64,000 nucleotides of DNA from an uncultured Eubacterium sp. Lineage in GTDB: Bacteria; Bacillota; Clostridia; Oscillospirales; Acutalibacteraceae. Both the position numbers and the translations under genes were made by a program. Below, piece after piece: positions 48,522 through 57,334 of this stretch; position 1 is the first letter of the stretch; the number at the start of each line of letters is the position of its first letter. The notes under the pieces are model-generated. The model saw only the letters and a program-made list of their open reading frames with translations. It was not told the origin of the DNA and searched no databases. Location: NCBI GenBank assembly GCA_910584985.1, contig CAJUDJ010000001.1, positions 1-64,000 of the forward strand, given 5' to 3'.

Positions 48522-49592
48522 TTATCTGTCAGCAAGAATAAAGCTTAATATTCCGCCTTCCTCCAGTTTTTCTTTAATCAGATATTTATCGGCAGCAGCA
48601 GTTATAAAATAAACACTGTCGTCATTCAAATCATCGCTGATTTTTTCTGAGATTTCATTGTTTTTTTCTTTTGCTGCATCCTCGCTCAGCTGCACATCAA
48701 CTGCGTGAATAAATTTAATATCAGTTCCCAGATCACTGTAAAGCCGGTCAGCAAGTGCATTGAAGCCATCTTCATATCTTCCGCTTATCTCTTCGGGCAG
48801 TTCCGTTGCCCGGAGCACAAAGACCGTTACACCCTGGGCATATACTTCTTCAATAATGCCTTTGATATATCTGTATACATCTTCGGAATCGGGGTTCAGA
48901 TAAGTGTTTCCGTCAGAATCCTTATAAAGCGAACCATCATCATTCAAAACGGCAAGTGATGGATCGGCAGCAGGAACAACATTATCCGAATAGCACCAGA
49001 TAATTCCCACGGGAAAAATATTGGCCTGATTCAGCATTTCAACAGATTCCCTGAACTTGGCCGCAGAGAAAGCAACTGTACCATAGGTCTGCGCATTTGC
49101 AAGCGCACTTCTGTAACCGATTGTGCCTTCGGCACGCTTGATATCAAAGGCAACACTGCTGAAGGAATATTCCCCTGCTGCAGATATAACCGATGCCAGC
49201 ATATCCGCACCGTCAAGCGAAACCGCATCAATATATTCGGATTTCAGATTAAGGGAAACCTGACTTAACGGATTGTTTTGACGGTTTGATTCGGCAGCTT
49301 CAAAATCAGGCATTCTGTGGCGGATCATATAAACATCCATTGCCGTATAGCCGACACCTGTAATCAGAATGCTGATTATAACTGCCGCCGCTGCTTTCAA
49401 AAGTGTCTTTGCCCTGTCCTTAGGATTTTTCTTTTTGAATTTTGGCTTCTGTCCGGGCACAAGATAACCGGATTCATTTGAATAAGTGCCGTTTTCGGCA
49501 TACTTATCCGCAAAATCAATTTTTCTTCCCTGTGCCTCTTCCGTCCATGTCTGGTTTCGCTTTACATGTTTGTAAAAGCGTTTTCTTTTCAT
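48522..49592 (-). CDS. Membrane-anchored glycoside-hydrolase-like (DUF4015-type) protein
   Basis: This 356-residue protein has a basic N-terminal cytoplasmic tail (KRKRFYKHVKRNQTW and PKFKKKNPKDRAKTLLKAAA), one membrane helix (AAVIISILITGVGYTAM) and an outer domain resembling the TIM-barrel DUF4015 family: SSVAFDIKRAEGTIGYRSA and NQANIFPVGIIWCYSDN. Clear catalytic residues were not identified, and the second half looks shorter than known DUF4015 proteins. It overlaps rpe by 4 nt and is followed by the cadherin-like gene, suggesting an envelope pair co-expressed with rpe. Confidence 0.6.
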   Translation of the reverse strand: MKRKRFYKHVKRNQTWTEEAQGRKIDFADKYAENGTYSNESGYLVPGQKPKFKKKNPKDRAKTLLKAAAAVIISILITGVGYTAMDVYMIRHRMPDFEAAESNRQNNPLSQVSLNLKSEYIDAVSLDGADMLASVISAAGEYSFSSVAFDIKRAEGTIGYRSALANAQTYGTVAFSAAKFRESVEMLNQANIFPVGIIWCYSDNVVPAADPSLAVLNDDGSLYKDSDGNTYLNPDSEDVYRYIKGIIEEVYAQGVTVFVLRATELPEEISGRYEDGFNALADRLYSDLGTDIKFIHAVDVQLSEDAAKEKNNEISEKISDDLNDDSVYFITAAADKYLIKEKLEEGGILSFILADR

Positions 49593-50239
49593 AGTTTACC
49601 TGCGTTCTTTTTTAATAATAAAATCGTCTCGGCCGGATTTTCACTTTTGAACACGGCCGAACCCGCAACAAACACATTTGCACCTGCTGCTGCACAAAGC
49701 TTGATGGTTTCGGCATTTACGCCGCCGTCCACCTGAATATCCAAATCAGGATATTCGGCTCTCAGTTTTTCAATCTTCGGCATCATATCCGCCATAAAGC
49801 TCTGACCGCCGAAGCCGGGTTCAACCGTCATAACAAGTGCCATGGAAAGCCTGTCTGCATAGGGATAAACCGCTTCAACATCCGTGCCGGGCTTAACAGC
49901 AATGGCAGGCTTGCAGCCGCATGCAATTATTTTATCTATTGTTTTATCCGCATCGCTTTCGCTTTCAATATGGAAAGTGATAATATCTGCCCCGGCATCT
50001 GCAAAGGCTTCAATATATTTCAGTGGATCGGAAATCATAAGGTGAACATCAAACGGCACACTGCAAACCGATTTCATTGCCTTGATAACCGGTGCACCGA
50101 TGGAAATATTCGGTACAAAATGCCCATCCATTACATCAAGATGAATCAGCTCTGCTCCCGCAGTTTCACATTTTTTCAGTTCTGCTTCCAGATTGGCATA
50201 ATCCGATGCAAGCATAGAAGGTGAAATCTTAATTTCCAT
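49589..50239 (-). CDS. rpe: Ribulose-phosphate 3-epimerase
   Basis: This 216-residue TIM-barrel enzyme reads ISPSMLASDYANLEAEL, HLDVMDGHFVPNISIG, VHLMISDPLKYIEAF, MTVEPGFGGQSFM and QVDGGVNAETIK, the standard Rpe motifs with the metal-binding His and Asp residues. It interconverts ribulose-5-phosphate and xylulose-5-phosphate in the cytoplasm and feeds transketolase. AAGGAG lies upstream. It heads an operon with two envelope proteins, an unusual context. Confidence 0.95.
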   Translation of the reverse strand: MEIKISPSMLASDYANLEAELKKCETAGAELIHLDVMDGHFVPNISIGAPVIKAMKSVCSVPFDVHLMISDPLKYIEAFADAGADIITFHIESESDADKTIDKIIACGCKPAIAVKPGTDVEAVYPYADRLSMALVMTVEPGFGGQSFMADMMPKIEKLRAEYPDLDIQVDGGVNAETIKLCAAAGANVFVAGSAVFKSENPAETILLLKKNAGKL

Positions 50240-50364
50240 AAACGCTCCTTAATCCGGCAAAAAATATCACAATTTGTATAAACATAATTAATTATATTAT
50301 ACATTCCGAAAAAGACAAAATCAACAAAATCATATAAATTAATATATTATTTTAATAAGAAAAT

Positions 50365-50515
50365 AAAACAGAGCAGCCTGAAGACTGCCCTGCCGCATAT
50401 AACTTTATCTGATTTCCTGCTCCATTTCTTTTCAATAGTATCAGACGCTTCATTATATTTTTTCACAACCTTTAACAGGACTTTTTTATAATTGATTATA
50501 TCACCTCTCTTATGC
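50365..50515 (-). other. Short transcript candidate: small ORF or sRNA with terminator
   Basis: The 444-bp gap between rpe and the ABC-F gene holds a minus-strand unit. A TATAAT (50523-50528 region) precedes AGAGAGGTGAT, an excellent ribosome site, but the codon that follows is ATC rather than ATG, then NYKKVLLKVVKKYNEASD-like sequence. A terminator hairpin CAGGGCAG/CTGCTCTG with TTTTATTTTC lies at 50365-50392. Either the start codon has mutated, a TTG 21 nt upstream is used, or the transcript is a small RNA. No known sRNA was recognised. The rest of the gap is AT-rich with nothing else seen. Confidence 0.4.
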
Positions 50516-50625
50516 AAATTGTATTATATATAGTCCGAATTATCAAACCGAGGAATACTGTATAAACGATTTATGAATGAAACAAATACATCCACCTGTC
50601 TTTTTATTATCCCCATAATTTATAC

Positions 50626-50654
50626 TTGTATTTAGTATATAAGTGTAGTAGAAT
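50626..50654 (+). promoter_or_regulatory. Promoter of the ABC-F gene
   Basis: TTGTAT (50626-50631) and TAGAAT (50649-50654) are separated by 17 nt, 29 bp before the start codon. Confidence 0.65.
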
Positions 50655-50683
50655 ATAGAGAATGCTTTATTGGAGGACTGATT

Positions 50684-52291
50684 ATGATACAGGCAAATAA
50701 TGTTACCGTGCAGTTCGGCGGAAAGGCTTTGTTTGAAAGAGTGAATGTTATATTTTCACCCGGCAACTGCTACGGAATTATCGGTGCAAACGGCGCGGGA
50801 AAATCCACCTTTTTAAAGGTTTTAAGCGGTGATTTGGAACCGCAGAAGGGCGATGTGTTTATGACGCCCGGCGAAAGGCTTTCCGTACTGGAGCAGGACC
50901 ACTTCAAATATGACGAATATGAGGTTGTAAGAACCGTTCTTATGGGAAATCCCCGCCTGATTGAAATTATGGAGGAAAAGGACGCTCTTTATGCAAAGCC
51001 CGATTTCAGCGAGGAGGACGGCATTAAGGCAGGTGAGCTTGAAGCAGAATTTGCCGATCTGGACGGTTGGAATGCCGAATCGGATGCTGAATTTATGCTC
51101 AACAAGCTTGGCGTTACCGATGAATACCATTACCTGAAAATGGCAGAGCTGCCGTCCGATTTAAAGGTTAAGGTGCTGCTTGCCAAAGCGCTGTTCGGCA
51201 ATCCCGATGTGCTTTTGCTTGACGAGCCTACGAACCATCTTGATTTATCGGCAATCCGCTGGCTTGAAAACTTCCTGCTTGATTTTGAAAACACGGTGAT
51301 TGTGGTTTCGCATGACCGCCATTTCTTAAACAAGGTGTGCACACACATCTGCGATGTGGATTTCGGCAAAATTCAGATGTATGTGGGCAACTACGATTTC
51401 TGGTATGAATACACACAGATGCGCCAGCGCCAGCAAAGAGACCAGAATAAAAAGAACGAACAGAAAATTAAGGAGTTACAGGAATTTATTCAGCGTTTCA
51501 GTGCCAATGCTTCCAAATCCAAGCAGGCAACCAGCCGCAAAAAGCAGCTTGATGCACTTGAAATGATTGAAATGCCTGTTTCCTCAAGGCGTTTTCCGTA
51601 CGTTGATTTTAAGCCGGACAGGGAATGCGGAAACGACCTTCTGCGTGTGGATCACCTTACCAAAACGATTGGCGACAGAAAGGTGCTGGACGATATTTCC
51701 TTTGTTATCCACCCAAGAGAAAAGGTTGCTTTTGTCGGCTCTGATGTAGTTGCGAAAACAACGCTTTTCAAAATTATTATGGGCGAGCTTGAGCCTGACG
51801 AGGGTGAATTCAAATGGGGCGTTACCACCTCACAGAGCTATTTCCCAAGCGACAACAGCGAATATTTTGACGGTGTGAACCTGAACCTGATTGACTGGCT
51901 GCGCCAGTATACCACGCAGACGCTTGAAACGGATATCAGAAGCTGGCTCGGCAGAATGCTGTTCAGCGGCGATGATGCACTGAAGATGTCCAATGTGCTT
52001 TCGGGCGGTGAGCGTGTGCGCTGCATGCTGTGCAAAATGATGCTCAGCGGTGCAAATGTGCTGATTCTTGATGAGCCCACAAACCACCTTGACCTTGAAT
52101 CTATTACAGCGCTGAACAATGGACTTATGCGTTATCCCGAAACGGTGCTTTTCACCTCGCACGACCATCAGTTTATTCAGACTGTGGCAGACCGGATTAT
52201 TGAAATTTCAGGAGATAAAATCGTTGACCATAAGGGAACCTACGATGAATTTCTTGAAACCTTTGATGAAGACCAGCTCAAAAAATATTAA
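50684..52291 (+). CDS. ABC-F family ATPase (YkpA/YbiT-like)
   Basis: This 535-residue soluble protein has two ABC domains joined by a charged linker. NBD1: Walker A IGANGAGKSTFL, Walker B LLLDEPTNHLD and VVSHDRHFLN, but its signature is LPSDLKVKVL in place of LSGGxKVK. NBD2: a YkpA-like Walker A VGSDVVAKTTLF, signature VLSGGERVRCML and Walker B LILDEPTNHLD. ABC-F proteins act on the ribosome to rescue or regulate translation or confer antibiotic protection. The loss of the first signature is odd and could affect the ATP site made with Walker A of NBD2. It has GGAGG upstream and stands alone. Confidence 0.9.
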   Translation: MIQANNVTVQFGGKALFERVNVIFSPGNCYGIIGANGAGKSTFLKVLSGDLEPQKGDVFMTPGERLSVLEQDHFKYDEYEVVRTVLMGNPRLIEIMEEKDALYAKPDFSEEDGIKAGELEAEFADLDGWNAESDAEFMLNKLGVTDEYHYLKMAELPSDLKVKVLLAKALFGNPDVLLLDEPTNHLDLSAIRWLENFLLDFENTVIVVSHDRHFLNKVCTHICDVDFGKIQMYVGNYDFWYEYTQMRQRQQRDQNKKNEQKIKELQEFIQRFSANASKSKQATSRKKQLDALEMIEMPVSSRRFPYVDFKPDRECGNDLLRVDHLTKTIGDRKVLDDISFVIHPREKVAFVGSDVVAKTTLFKIIMGELEPDEGEFKWGVTTSQSYFPSDNSEYFDGVNLNLIDWLRQYTTQTLETDIRSWLGRMLFSGDDALKMSNVLSGGERVRCMLCKMMLSGANVLILDEPTNHLDLESITALNNGLMRYPETVLFTSHDHQFIQTVADRIIEISGDKIVDHKGTYDEFLETFDEDQLKKY

Positions 52292-52306
52292 TAATATAAA
52301 AGATAA

Positions 52307-52338
52307 AAAGCCGCGGAAATCCGTGGCTTTTTTATTTT
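52307..52338 (+). terminator. Terminator of the ABC-F gene
   Basis: AAAGCCGCGG pairs with CCGTGGCTTT around AAAT and is followed by TTTT. Confidence 0.85.
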
Positions 52339-52503
52339 GTGATTTTATAAAATAAAAAAATGCCGTTATCACGGTGGGATATTCCTCTCTGTCATTTTTA
52401 AAAATAATGAAAGTTTCACAGCCGCGGAAGGCATCAAAGATTTGTTTGCGACTGCCCGCATTGCAGGATAAAAGGAGCAATAAAATTGACAGCAGATTTT
52501 TCT

Positions 52504-52812
52504 TTATTTAACACTTTTCAGAAAAATTCTTTTTTCAAACTTACCGTTTTTCTTTGCTTTTTGCTCTTTTATCTCAAGCACCTGTTCAAAGGAACTTCCT
52601 TTTAAAACTGCAAGGGCATCTATAACCTCTGCAATATCTGCCAATTCCTCTGTTTCCCCGCTTTGCAGATATTCAAAAACCTCTTCTTTCAGCTTTCTGC
52701 ACAGATATTTATGATATTTCCTGTCATCCAAAACACAGGTTTCTGCCGTTTCGCCCTTCTGTTTGATAATTTCGGGAATATTGTCCCGCACAAGCTTGTT
52801 ATAAATCCGCAT
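52504..52812 (-). CDS. MazG-like nucleoside triphosphate pyrophosphohydrolase
   Basis: This 102-residue protein begins RIYNKLVRDNIPEIIKQKG, the signature of a small clostridial/phage house-cleaning pyrophosphohydrolase family related to PRA-PH and MazG. The metal-binding acidic helices are KLKEEVFEYLQSGETEEL and LADIAEVIDALAVL (E-x-x-E ... E-x-x-D pattern). It likely hydrolyses noncanonical dNTPs. The ATG overlaps the stop of the phosphatase remnant by one base. Confidence 0.85.
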   Translation of the reverse strand: MRIYNKLVRDNIPEIIKQKGETAETCVLDDRKYHKYLCRKLKEEVFEYLQSGETEELADIAEVIDALAVLKGSSFEQVLEIKEQKAKKNGKFEKRIFLKSVK

Positions 52813-53152
52813 TACAACTCACTCCTTTCTTTAATATAGTTCGGCAATCCCCTGCAGCCGTCATAAATATCCTGATAAGCAACATCAAAACGGCGTGAAT
52901 ACCACGGGTCTGCAACATCGCCGCCCCGTTCGGTATAATCCATCAGCTTTTTAACCTTATTTTCCTTATCTTCTTTAAATATCTGTTTGATATTGCAGAT
53001 ATTCATACTGTCCATTGCGATAAAATGGTCATATTTATCATAATCGCTGTCCTTAAGCTGAACGGCTGTTTTTTCATCATATCCTTAAAAATAAATTCCG
53101 CCATCGGCGAACGGAATACGTTGCCGTGGCATACAAACATAATTCTTTTCAT
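52812..53152 (-). pseudogene. Low-molecular-weight protein-tyrosine phosphatase, internally deleted
   Basis: The N-terminal part KRIMFVCHGNVFRSPMAEFI has the catalytic P-loop C-x5-R, with GGTGAT before the ATG at 53152. After FKDMM the frame is lost. In another frame the C-terminal part reads DEKTAVQL-like sequence, then YDKYDHFIAMDSMNICNIKQ and the acid region DPWYSRRFDVAYQD. The total is 341 nt where an intact LMW-PTP needs about 460-470, so roughly 40 codons plus a frame-changing remainder are missing between the P-loop helix and the KTAVQL segment. The junction lies in ATGATGAAAAAAC. Catalytic ends are present, but no single frame joins them. Confidence 0.8.
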
Positions 53153-53208
53153 TTTATCACCAGAATTTGGTTTAAACCTACTATAACACACATAAAAATT
53201 TAAACAAG

Positions 53209-53235
53209 AAAAAGCCGTTTTTCAAACGGCTTTTT
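53209..53235 (-). terminator. Terminator of the spoIIE-glmS unit
   Basis: AAAAAGCCGTTT pairs with AAACGGCTTTTT around TTC; it works on either strand and lies about 85 bp after the glmS stop. Confidence 0.85.
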
Positions 53236-53321
53236 GCATTATTTATACTGCCTGCATCGGATTTTCGGAAGGATGCGTGCATCATTCCCTGCACAAAAGC
53301 AATTACACCGTATTATAGATT

Positions 53322-55139
53322 TTACTCCACGGTAACGGATTTTGCAAGATTTCTGGGTTTATCAATCGGAAGGCCCCGTTCATATGCCACATAATAGGCA
53401 AGCAGCTGAAGCGGAATCACCTCAATGGACGGCGTTAAAAACGGTATGGAATCCGGATAAGTTATAACCGTTTCAAACTGGCCGAGATTTTCCGCAAGGC
53501 TTTCTGGCGCAAACACAATTACTCTTGCCCCCCTTGCCGTAACCTCTGTAAGATTGGAAACGGTTTTTGACAGAAGATCATTGCTGCTAATAAGACCGAA
53601 GCACACCGTATCCTTTTCAATCAGGCTGATTGTGCCGTGCTTCAATTCGCTTGCAGGATAACCCACGCAATCTATATAGCTGATTTCTTTCAGCTTAAGC
53701 GCACCCTCAAGCGAAACACCGAAATCCACATTTCTGCCAAGGAAAAAGCATCGGTCAATATCCTTTATTTTCTTTGCAAGCGTTTTTAATTCATCTGCTT
53801 TTAACAGCACACGCTCTATTTTTTTCGGCAGCAGCCGGCTCATATTTACGGCGATTTCACTGAAAACCTCCGTGCAGGCATTTCTTTGCCTTGCGATATA
53901 CAGGCAAAGCATATTCAGCACGCAAAGTTGGCAGGAAAATGCTTTTGTTGTGGCAACGGCAACCTCTGCACCGGCAAGCGTCAAAATATTATAATGGCTC
54001 ATTTTTGCAATGGAGCTTTCGGGCACATTTACGATACTGATTGTTTTAGCGCCCATTTCTTTCGCCTGCTTCAGCGCTGCAAGGCTGTCTGCCGTTTCTC
54101 CGCTCTGGCTGATAATAATAACCAGACAGCTTTCGTCAATAACCGTGTCTGCATATCTAAACTCCCCTGCATATTCGGCAAAAGCAGGAATTTTCGCCAC
54201 CTTTTCAAAATTATATTTTGCGATAAGGCCGACATGATAGGCAGAACCGCAGCCTACGATATAAATACGGCTGAGATTTTTAAAATCTGCTTCGCCAAAC
54301 GGCATATCCGTAAAAACAGCATCACCGTCATCCGTAACCGAATGCAGCGATGCTTTCACCACTGCGGGCTCTTCATAGATTTCTTTCAGCATAAAATGTT
54401 CAAAATCACCTTTATCTGCAGCGCTTTTATGCAGCTGAATTGTTTTTATTTCTTTTTTGATTTCGGCAAAGCTGCTGTCAAATACAGCTACATGGTTTGC
54501 TGTTATTTCGGCGGTTTCTCCATCCTCCATATAAACGGCATTGTTTGTATAATGAAGCAGCGGATTGATATCCGATGCAATAAAGTTTTCATCTTCCCCT
54601 ATTCCGATAATAAGCGGAGAGCCTTTTTTCGTGCAGTAAAACGATTCCATATGATCCGTGCAGATAATGCCCAGCGCATAGGACCCCTCCAGCAGCTTAA
54701 CGGTTTTTCGGATAGCCTGAAGCACATCACCGCTGTAATTGAGTTCCAGCAGCTTTGGGATTACCTCTGTATCTGTTTCGCTTTCAAAAGTAATTCCGCT
54801 CATGGCAAGACTTTCTTTGATTTCCTTGTAATTTTCAATAATTCCGTTGTGAACAACGGCAAAATGCTTTGAACAGTGGGGGTGTGCATTTATTTCATTT
54901 GCCTTTCCGTGTGTTGCCCAACGGGTGTGCCCAATACCAAGCGAGCCTTTCAGATTGCTTTTCCCGAGCTTTTCCTCAAGACATTTGATTTCTCCCTTTG
55001 CTTTAACAACCTGAAGTTTATTCCGGTTCAGCACGGCAATTCCGCCACTGTCATATCCTCTGTATTCAAGATTTTTCAGCCCCTGAAGCAGAATTCCCGT
55101 TGCTTCGCTTTTCCCGATATATCCGATTATACCGCACAT
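53322..55139 (-). CDS. glmS: Glutamine-fructose-6-phosphate aminotransferase GlmS
   Basis: This 605-residue enzyme starts MCGIIGYIGK with the nucleophile Cys2, has the glutaminase motifs LEYRGYDSGGIAV and GHTRWATHGKANE, and two SIS domains (VGCGSAYHVGLIAKY, ISQSGETADSLAAL, IDCVGYPASELKHGTISL). It ends DKPRNLAKSVTVE as the family does. It makes glucosamine-6-phosphate for the cell wall. The start lies 40 bp after spoIIE with no room for a glmS ribozyme. The 24 nt up to and including the ATG closely resemble the 3' end of leader element B. Confidence 0.96.
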   Translation of the reverse strand: MCGIIGYIGKSEATGILLQGLKNLEYRGYDSGGIAVLNRNKLQVVKAKGEIKCLEEKLGKSNLKGSLGIGHTRWATHGKANEINAHPHCSKHFAVVHNGIIENYKEIKESLAMSGITFESETDTEVIPKLLELNYSGDVLQAIRKTVKLLEGSYALGIICTDHMESFYCTKKGSPLIIGIGEDENFIASDINPLLHYTNNAVYMEDGETAEITANHVAVFDSSFAEIKKEIKTIQLHKSAADKGDFEHFMLKEIYEEPAVVKASLHSVTDDGDAVFTDMPFGEADFKNLSRIYIVGCGSAYHVGLIAKYNFEKVAKIPAFAEYAGEFRYADTVIDESCLVIIISQSGETADSLAALKQAKEMGAKTISIVNVPESSIAKMSHYNILTLAGAEVAVATTKAFSCQLCVLNMLCLYIARQRNACTEVFSEIAVNMSRLLPKKIERVLLKADELKTLAKKIKDIDRCFFLGRNVDFGVSLEGALKLKEISYIDCVGYPASELKHGTISLIEKDTVCFGLISSNDLLSKTVSNLTEVTARGARVIVFAPESLAENLGQFETVITYPDSIPFLTPSIEVIPLQLLAYYVAYERGLPIDKPRNLAKSVTVE

Positions 55140-55160
55140 ATAAATTCACATAGCCTTTCC
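55137..55160 (-). repeat. 24-nt match to the 3' end of leader element B, at the glmS start
   Basis: On the minus strand GGAAAGGCTATGTGAATT then TATATG differs at only two of 24 positions from the end of copy B. The helices further upstream are absent. It may be a truncated copy or a shared ribosome-site context. Confidence 0.4.
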
Positions 55161-55178
55161 TGTCAAATTAACCTGTTT

Positions 55179-57290
55179 TTATTTTAAACGGGCAACAATA
55201 ATGCTCATATCATCCTCTTTTTTGTCTTTGGCAATATTCAGCGCTTCTCTTAAAACTGTATCTGCAATTTCCTGCGGCGGGCAGTCATTACATCCCTTTA
55301 ACAGCGGCTGAAGCCATTCTCCCCCGGCTTCGGTTATGCCATCACTTGTCATAACAATAAGATTGCCCCTGCTGAGCACGGCAGTTCGTTTTGCAAATTC
55401 AATGCCCCTGAGAATGCCTGCCGGCATAGAGGAAAGCTCGCATTTTGTAACACTGTTTCCTTTTACGATAAAAGTGGCAGGCGCACCTGCTTTATATAGA
55501 TCCACCCTTCCGGTAAACAAATCAACCGAAGCACAGTCTATGGTTGCAAGGCTTTCTTCATTTGATTTTACAAGAAGTGCAGAATTAACCACCTTAAGCG
55601 CACTGTCAAACCCGAAGCCTGCCGAAAGCAGCCTTGAAAGCAGACCTGCCCCCATTGCCCCGTCAAGCGCAGCTCTGCCGCCGCGCCCCATGCCATCACT
55701 TATAATCAATATGCTGTGGCCCTTTCCGTCATTCACAAGCTTGATTGTATCCCCGCAGAGTTTTCCCTCGGCACTGTGCTGCGCATAGCCGATTTCAAAG
55801 GTGTAATTCGGCCTTTCGGCAAAGGTAACCATGGAATCATCGCGAAAATGCGTAACTTTGCCCTTTTCAAAATTTCTGCCGCAGATTTTTGAAATTTCTT
55901 TCTGAATATCGGCTCTTGAAAGCATAGTTTCCCTGTTGTTTGTCATAATCTCAATTCTGACCCTGCCGTATTTATCTTCAATAACTGAAATGTTTTTCGG
56001 ATAAATTTCATATTCACCGAGCAGCCGCCTGATTCTGCCTGCAGCAATATTATCAAAATATTCCGCTTCGTCAAATTCTCTGGCAAGGTCGGCAAGCATA
56101 TCTGAAATGGAAAAAAACTGATCGGATGCAATCACCCGGATTTCATTGGTTTTTGCATTGATGATTTCCTGAGAGATATATTCCTCTTCCGTTAAATCAC
56201 ATCTTAATTTTTCATTGTTTTTTTCGTTGATTTCATTAATTTTTTCACGGACTTCATTTACGCATTCACTTATATTCGTCATAGCCGAGGAGGCAAAGCG
56301 AAGTCTTACAACAAGGCTGTTTCTGAGAGAACCGTCAGGCGTTATATCCGAACCGCCGTGGAAAAATTCTTCAATTTTCTTCGTTGCTGCAGAGGGCATA
56401 AGCACAAATACAAAGGCTGCTGCCGCAGCTTCAAGCGTAATATAAATTCCTGTCTGCGAACCGGAGGCGATTGAGAAAAGCGCTGTTGAAACGATAAAGG
56501 ACAGCGCAGCACTCCATTTGCCCACAGGGCAGAACAGCATTGCCAGCAATGTTGAAAAAGCATATGCACCGGCAAGGAAAATCGTTTCACGGCTTTCCAG
56601 ACCAAGTGCCAGACCAAAGGAAAGAGAGAGAATCATTCCCAGCTTATCCGAACCGTAATGCGTGATTAAAAGTATAATCAGCACGCCCGCCATTCTTGCA
56701 GGCGACACCCTGCCGATGGTAAGCCTTGAAAAGCTTATCAGTATAATCGAGCAGGAAATAACAATGCTTGCCAAATCCGATACGGGCAGCGCTTTAAAAC
56801 GAAACCGTCTGAAATTACAGTTTACTGCTTTGAAAAAGAAGAAAGTCCCGCCAAGACCAAGAAGACTTTCGGCAAGCGTAAGCATATACTGCATGGGCAG
56901 TGCGCCTGTTTTTATATCCACCACCAGCCCGGTTACAAGCAGGGAAAGAAAGGATATAAGCATCGGTAAATACGGCTGGTTTTTCAATTCTGCCAGGGAA
57001 ACGGCAAATGTGCCGAGCGACACAATAATCACTGCCACTGCATATCTTGCAAAATTCTCAGGGCAGAACAGCAGATAGCCCACGGCACTTCCCAGCGCAG
57101 AATAAACAAAGCTGCTTCTTTTTGAAACTGAAATAAGGGAAACCGAAAACGGCGATGCCGCCCTTAAAACAAAACAACTGCTTAATATAAAGCCTAAAAT
57201 AAAATAGGCAGCAGCAGTAAAAATTAAGGACGGCTTACTGTTTTTTATTTTTTCTGTGAAAGTTTCTTTTTTTCGGGTAATCGTTTTCAT
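55179..57290 (-). CDS. spoIIE: Stage II sporulation protein E (SpoIIE)
   Basis: This 703-residue protein has about ten N-terminal membrane helices, a central regulatory region (KINEINEKNNEKLRCDL) and a C-terminal PP2C phosphatase with ILIISDGMGRGGRAALDG and LIVMTSDGITEAGGEW carrying the metal-binding aspartates. SpoIIE dephosphorylates SpoIIAA in the forespore to activate sigma-F and also links to septation. It shows the organism can sporulate. A TATAAT with a Spo0A-like box in the -35 region lies upstream. glmS follows 40 bp downstream and might be read from the same transcript. Confidence 0.95.
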   Translation of the reverse strand: MKTITRKKETFTEKIKNSKPSLIFTAAAYFILGFILSSCFVLRAASPFSVSLISVSKRSSFVYSALGSAVGYLLFCPENFARYAVAVIIVSLGTFAVSLAELKNQPYLPMLISFLSLLVTGLVVDIKTGALPMQYMLTLAESLLGLGGTFFFFKAVNCNFRRFRFKALPVSDLASIVISCSIILISFSRLTIGRVSPARMAGVLIILLITHYGSDKLGMILSLSFGLALGLESRETIFLAGAYAFSTLLAMLFCPVGKWSAALSFIVSTALFSIASGSQTGIYITLEAAAAAFVFVLMPSAATKKIEEFFHGGSDITPDGSLRNSLVVRLRFASSAMTNISECVNEVREKINEINEKNNEKLRCDLTEEEYISQEIINAKTNEIRVIASDQFFSISDMLADLAREFDEAEYFDNIAAGRIRRLLGEYEIYPKNISVIEDKYGRVRIEIMTNNRETMLSRADIQKEISKICGRNFEKGKVTHFRDDSMVTFAERPNYTFEIGYAQHSAEGKLCGDTIKLVNDGKGHSILIISDGMGRGGRAALDGAMGAGLLSRLLSAGFGFDSALKVVNSALLVKSNEESLATIDCASVDLFTGRVDLYKAGAPATFIVKGNSVTKCELSSMPAGILRGIEFAKRTAVLSRGNLIVMTSDGITEAGGEWLQPLLKGCNDCPPQEIADTVLREALNIAKDKKEDDMSIIVARLK

Positions 57291-57334
57291 GTTTACACAT
57301 CCGCAAAATCAAATTATTCCCCTCATTCCAACCT

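Noticed and set aside
53886..54872. Plus-strand open frame of 328 codons
   Set aside because: It lies opposite glmS, which has full motif support; composition is that of an antisense shadow.
55140..55178. glmS ribozyme
   Set aside because: Only 40 bp separate spoIIE and glmS, too short for the ribozyme, and no core sequence is seen.
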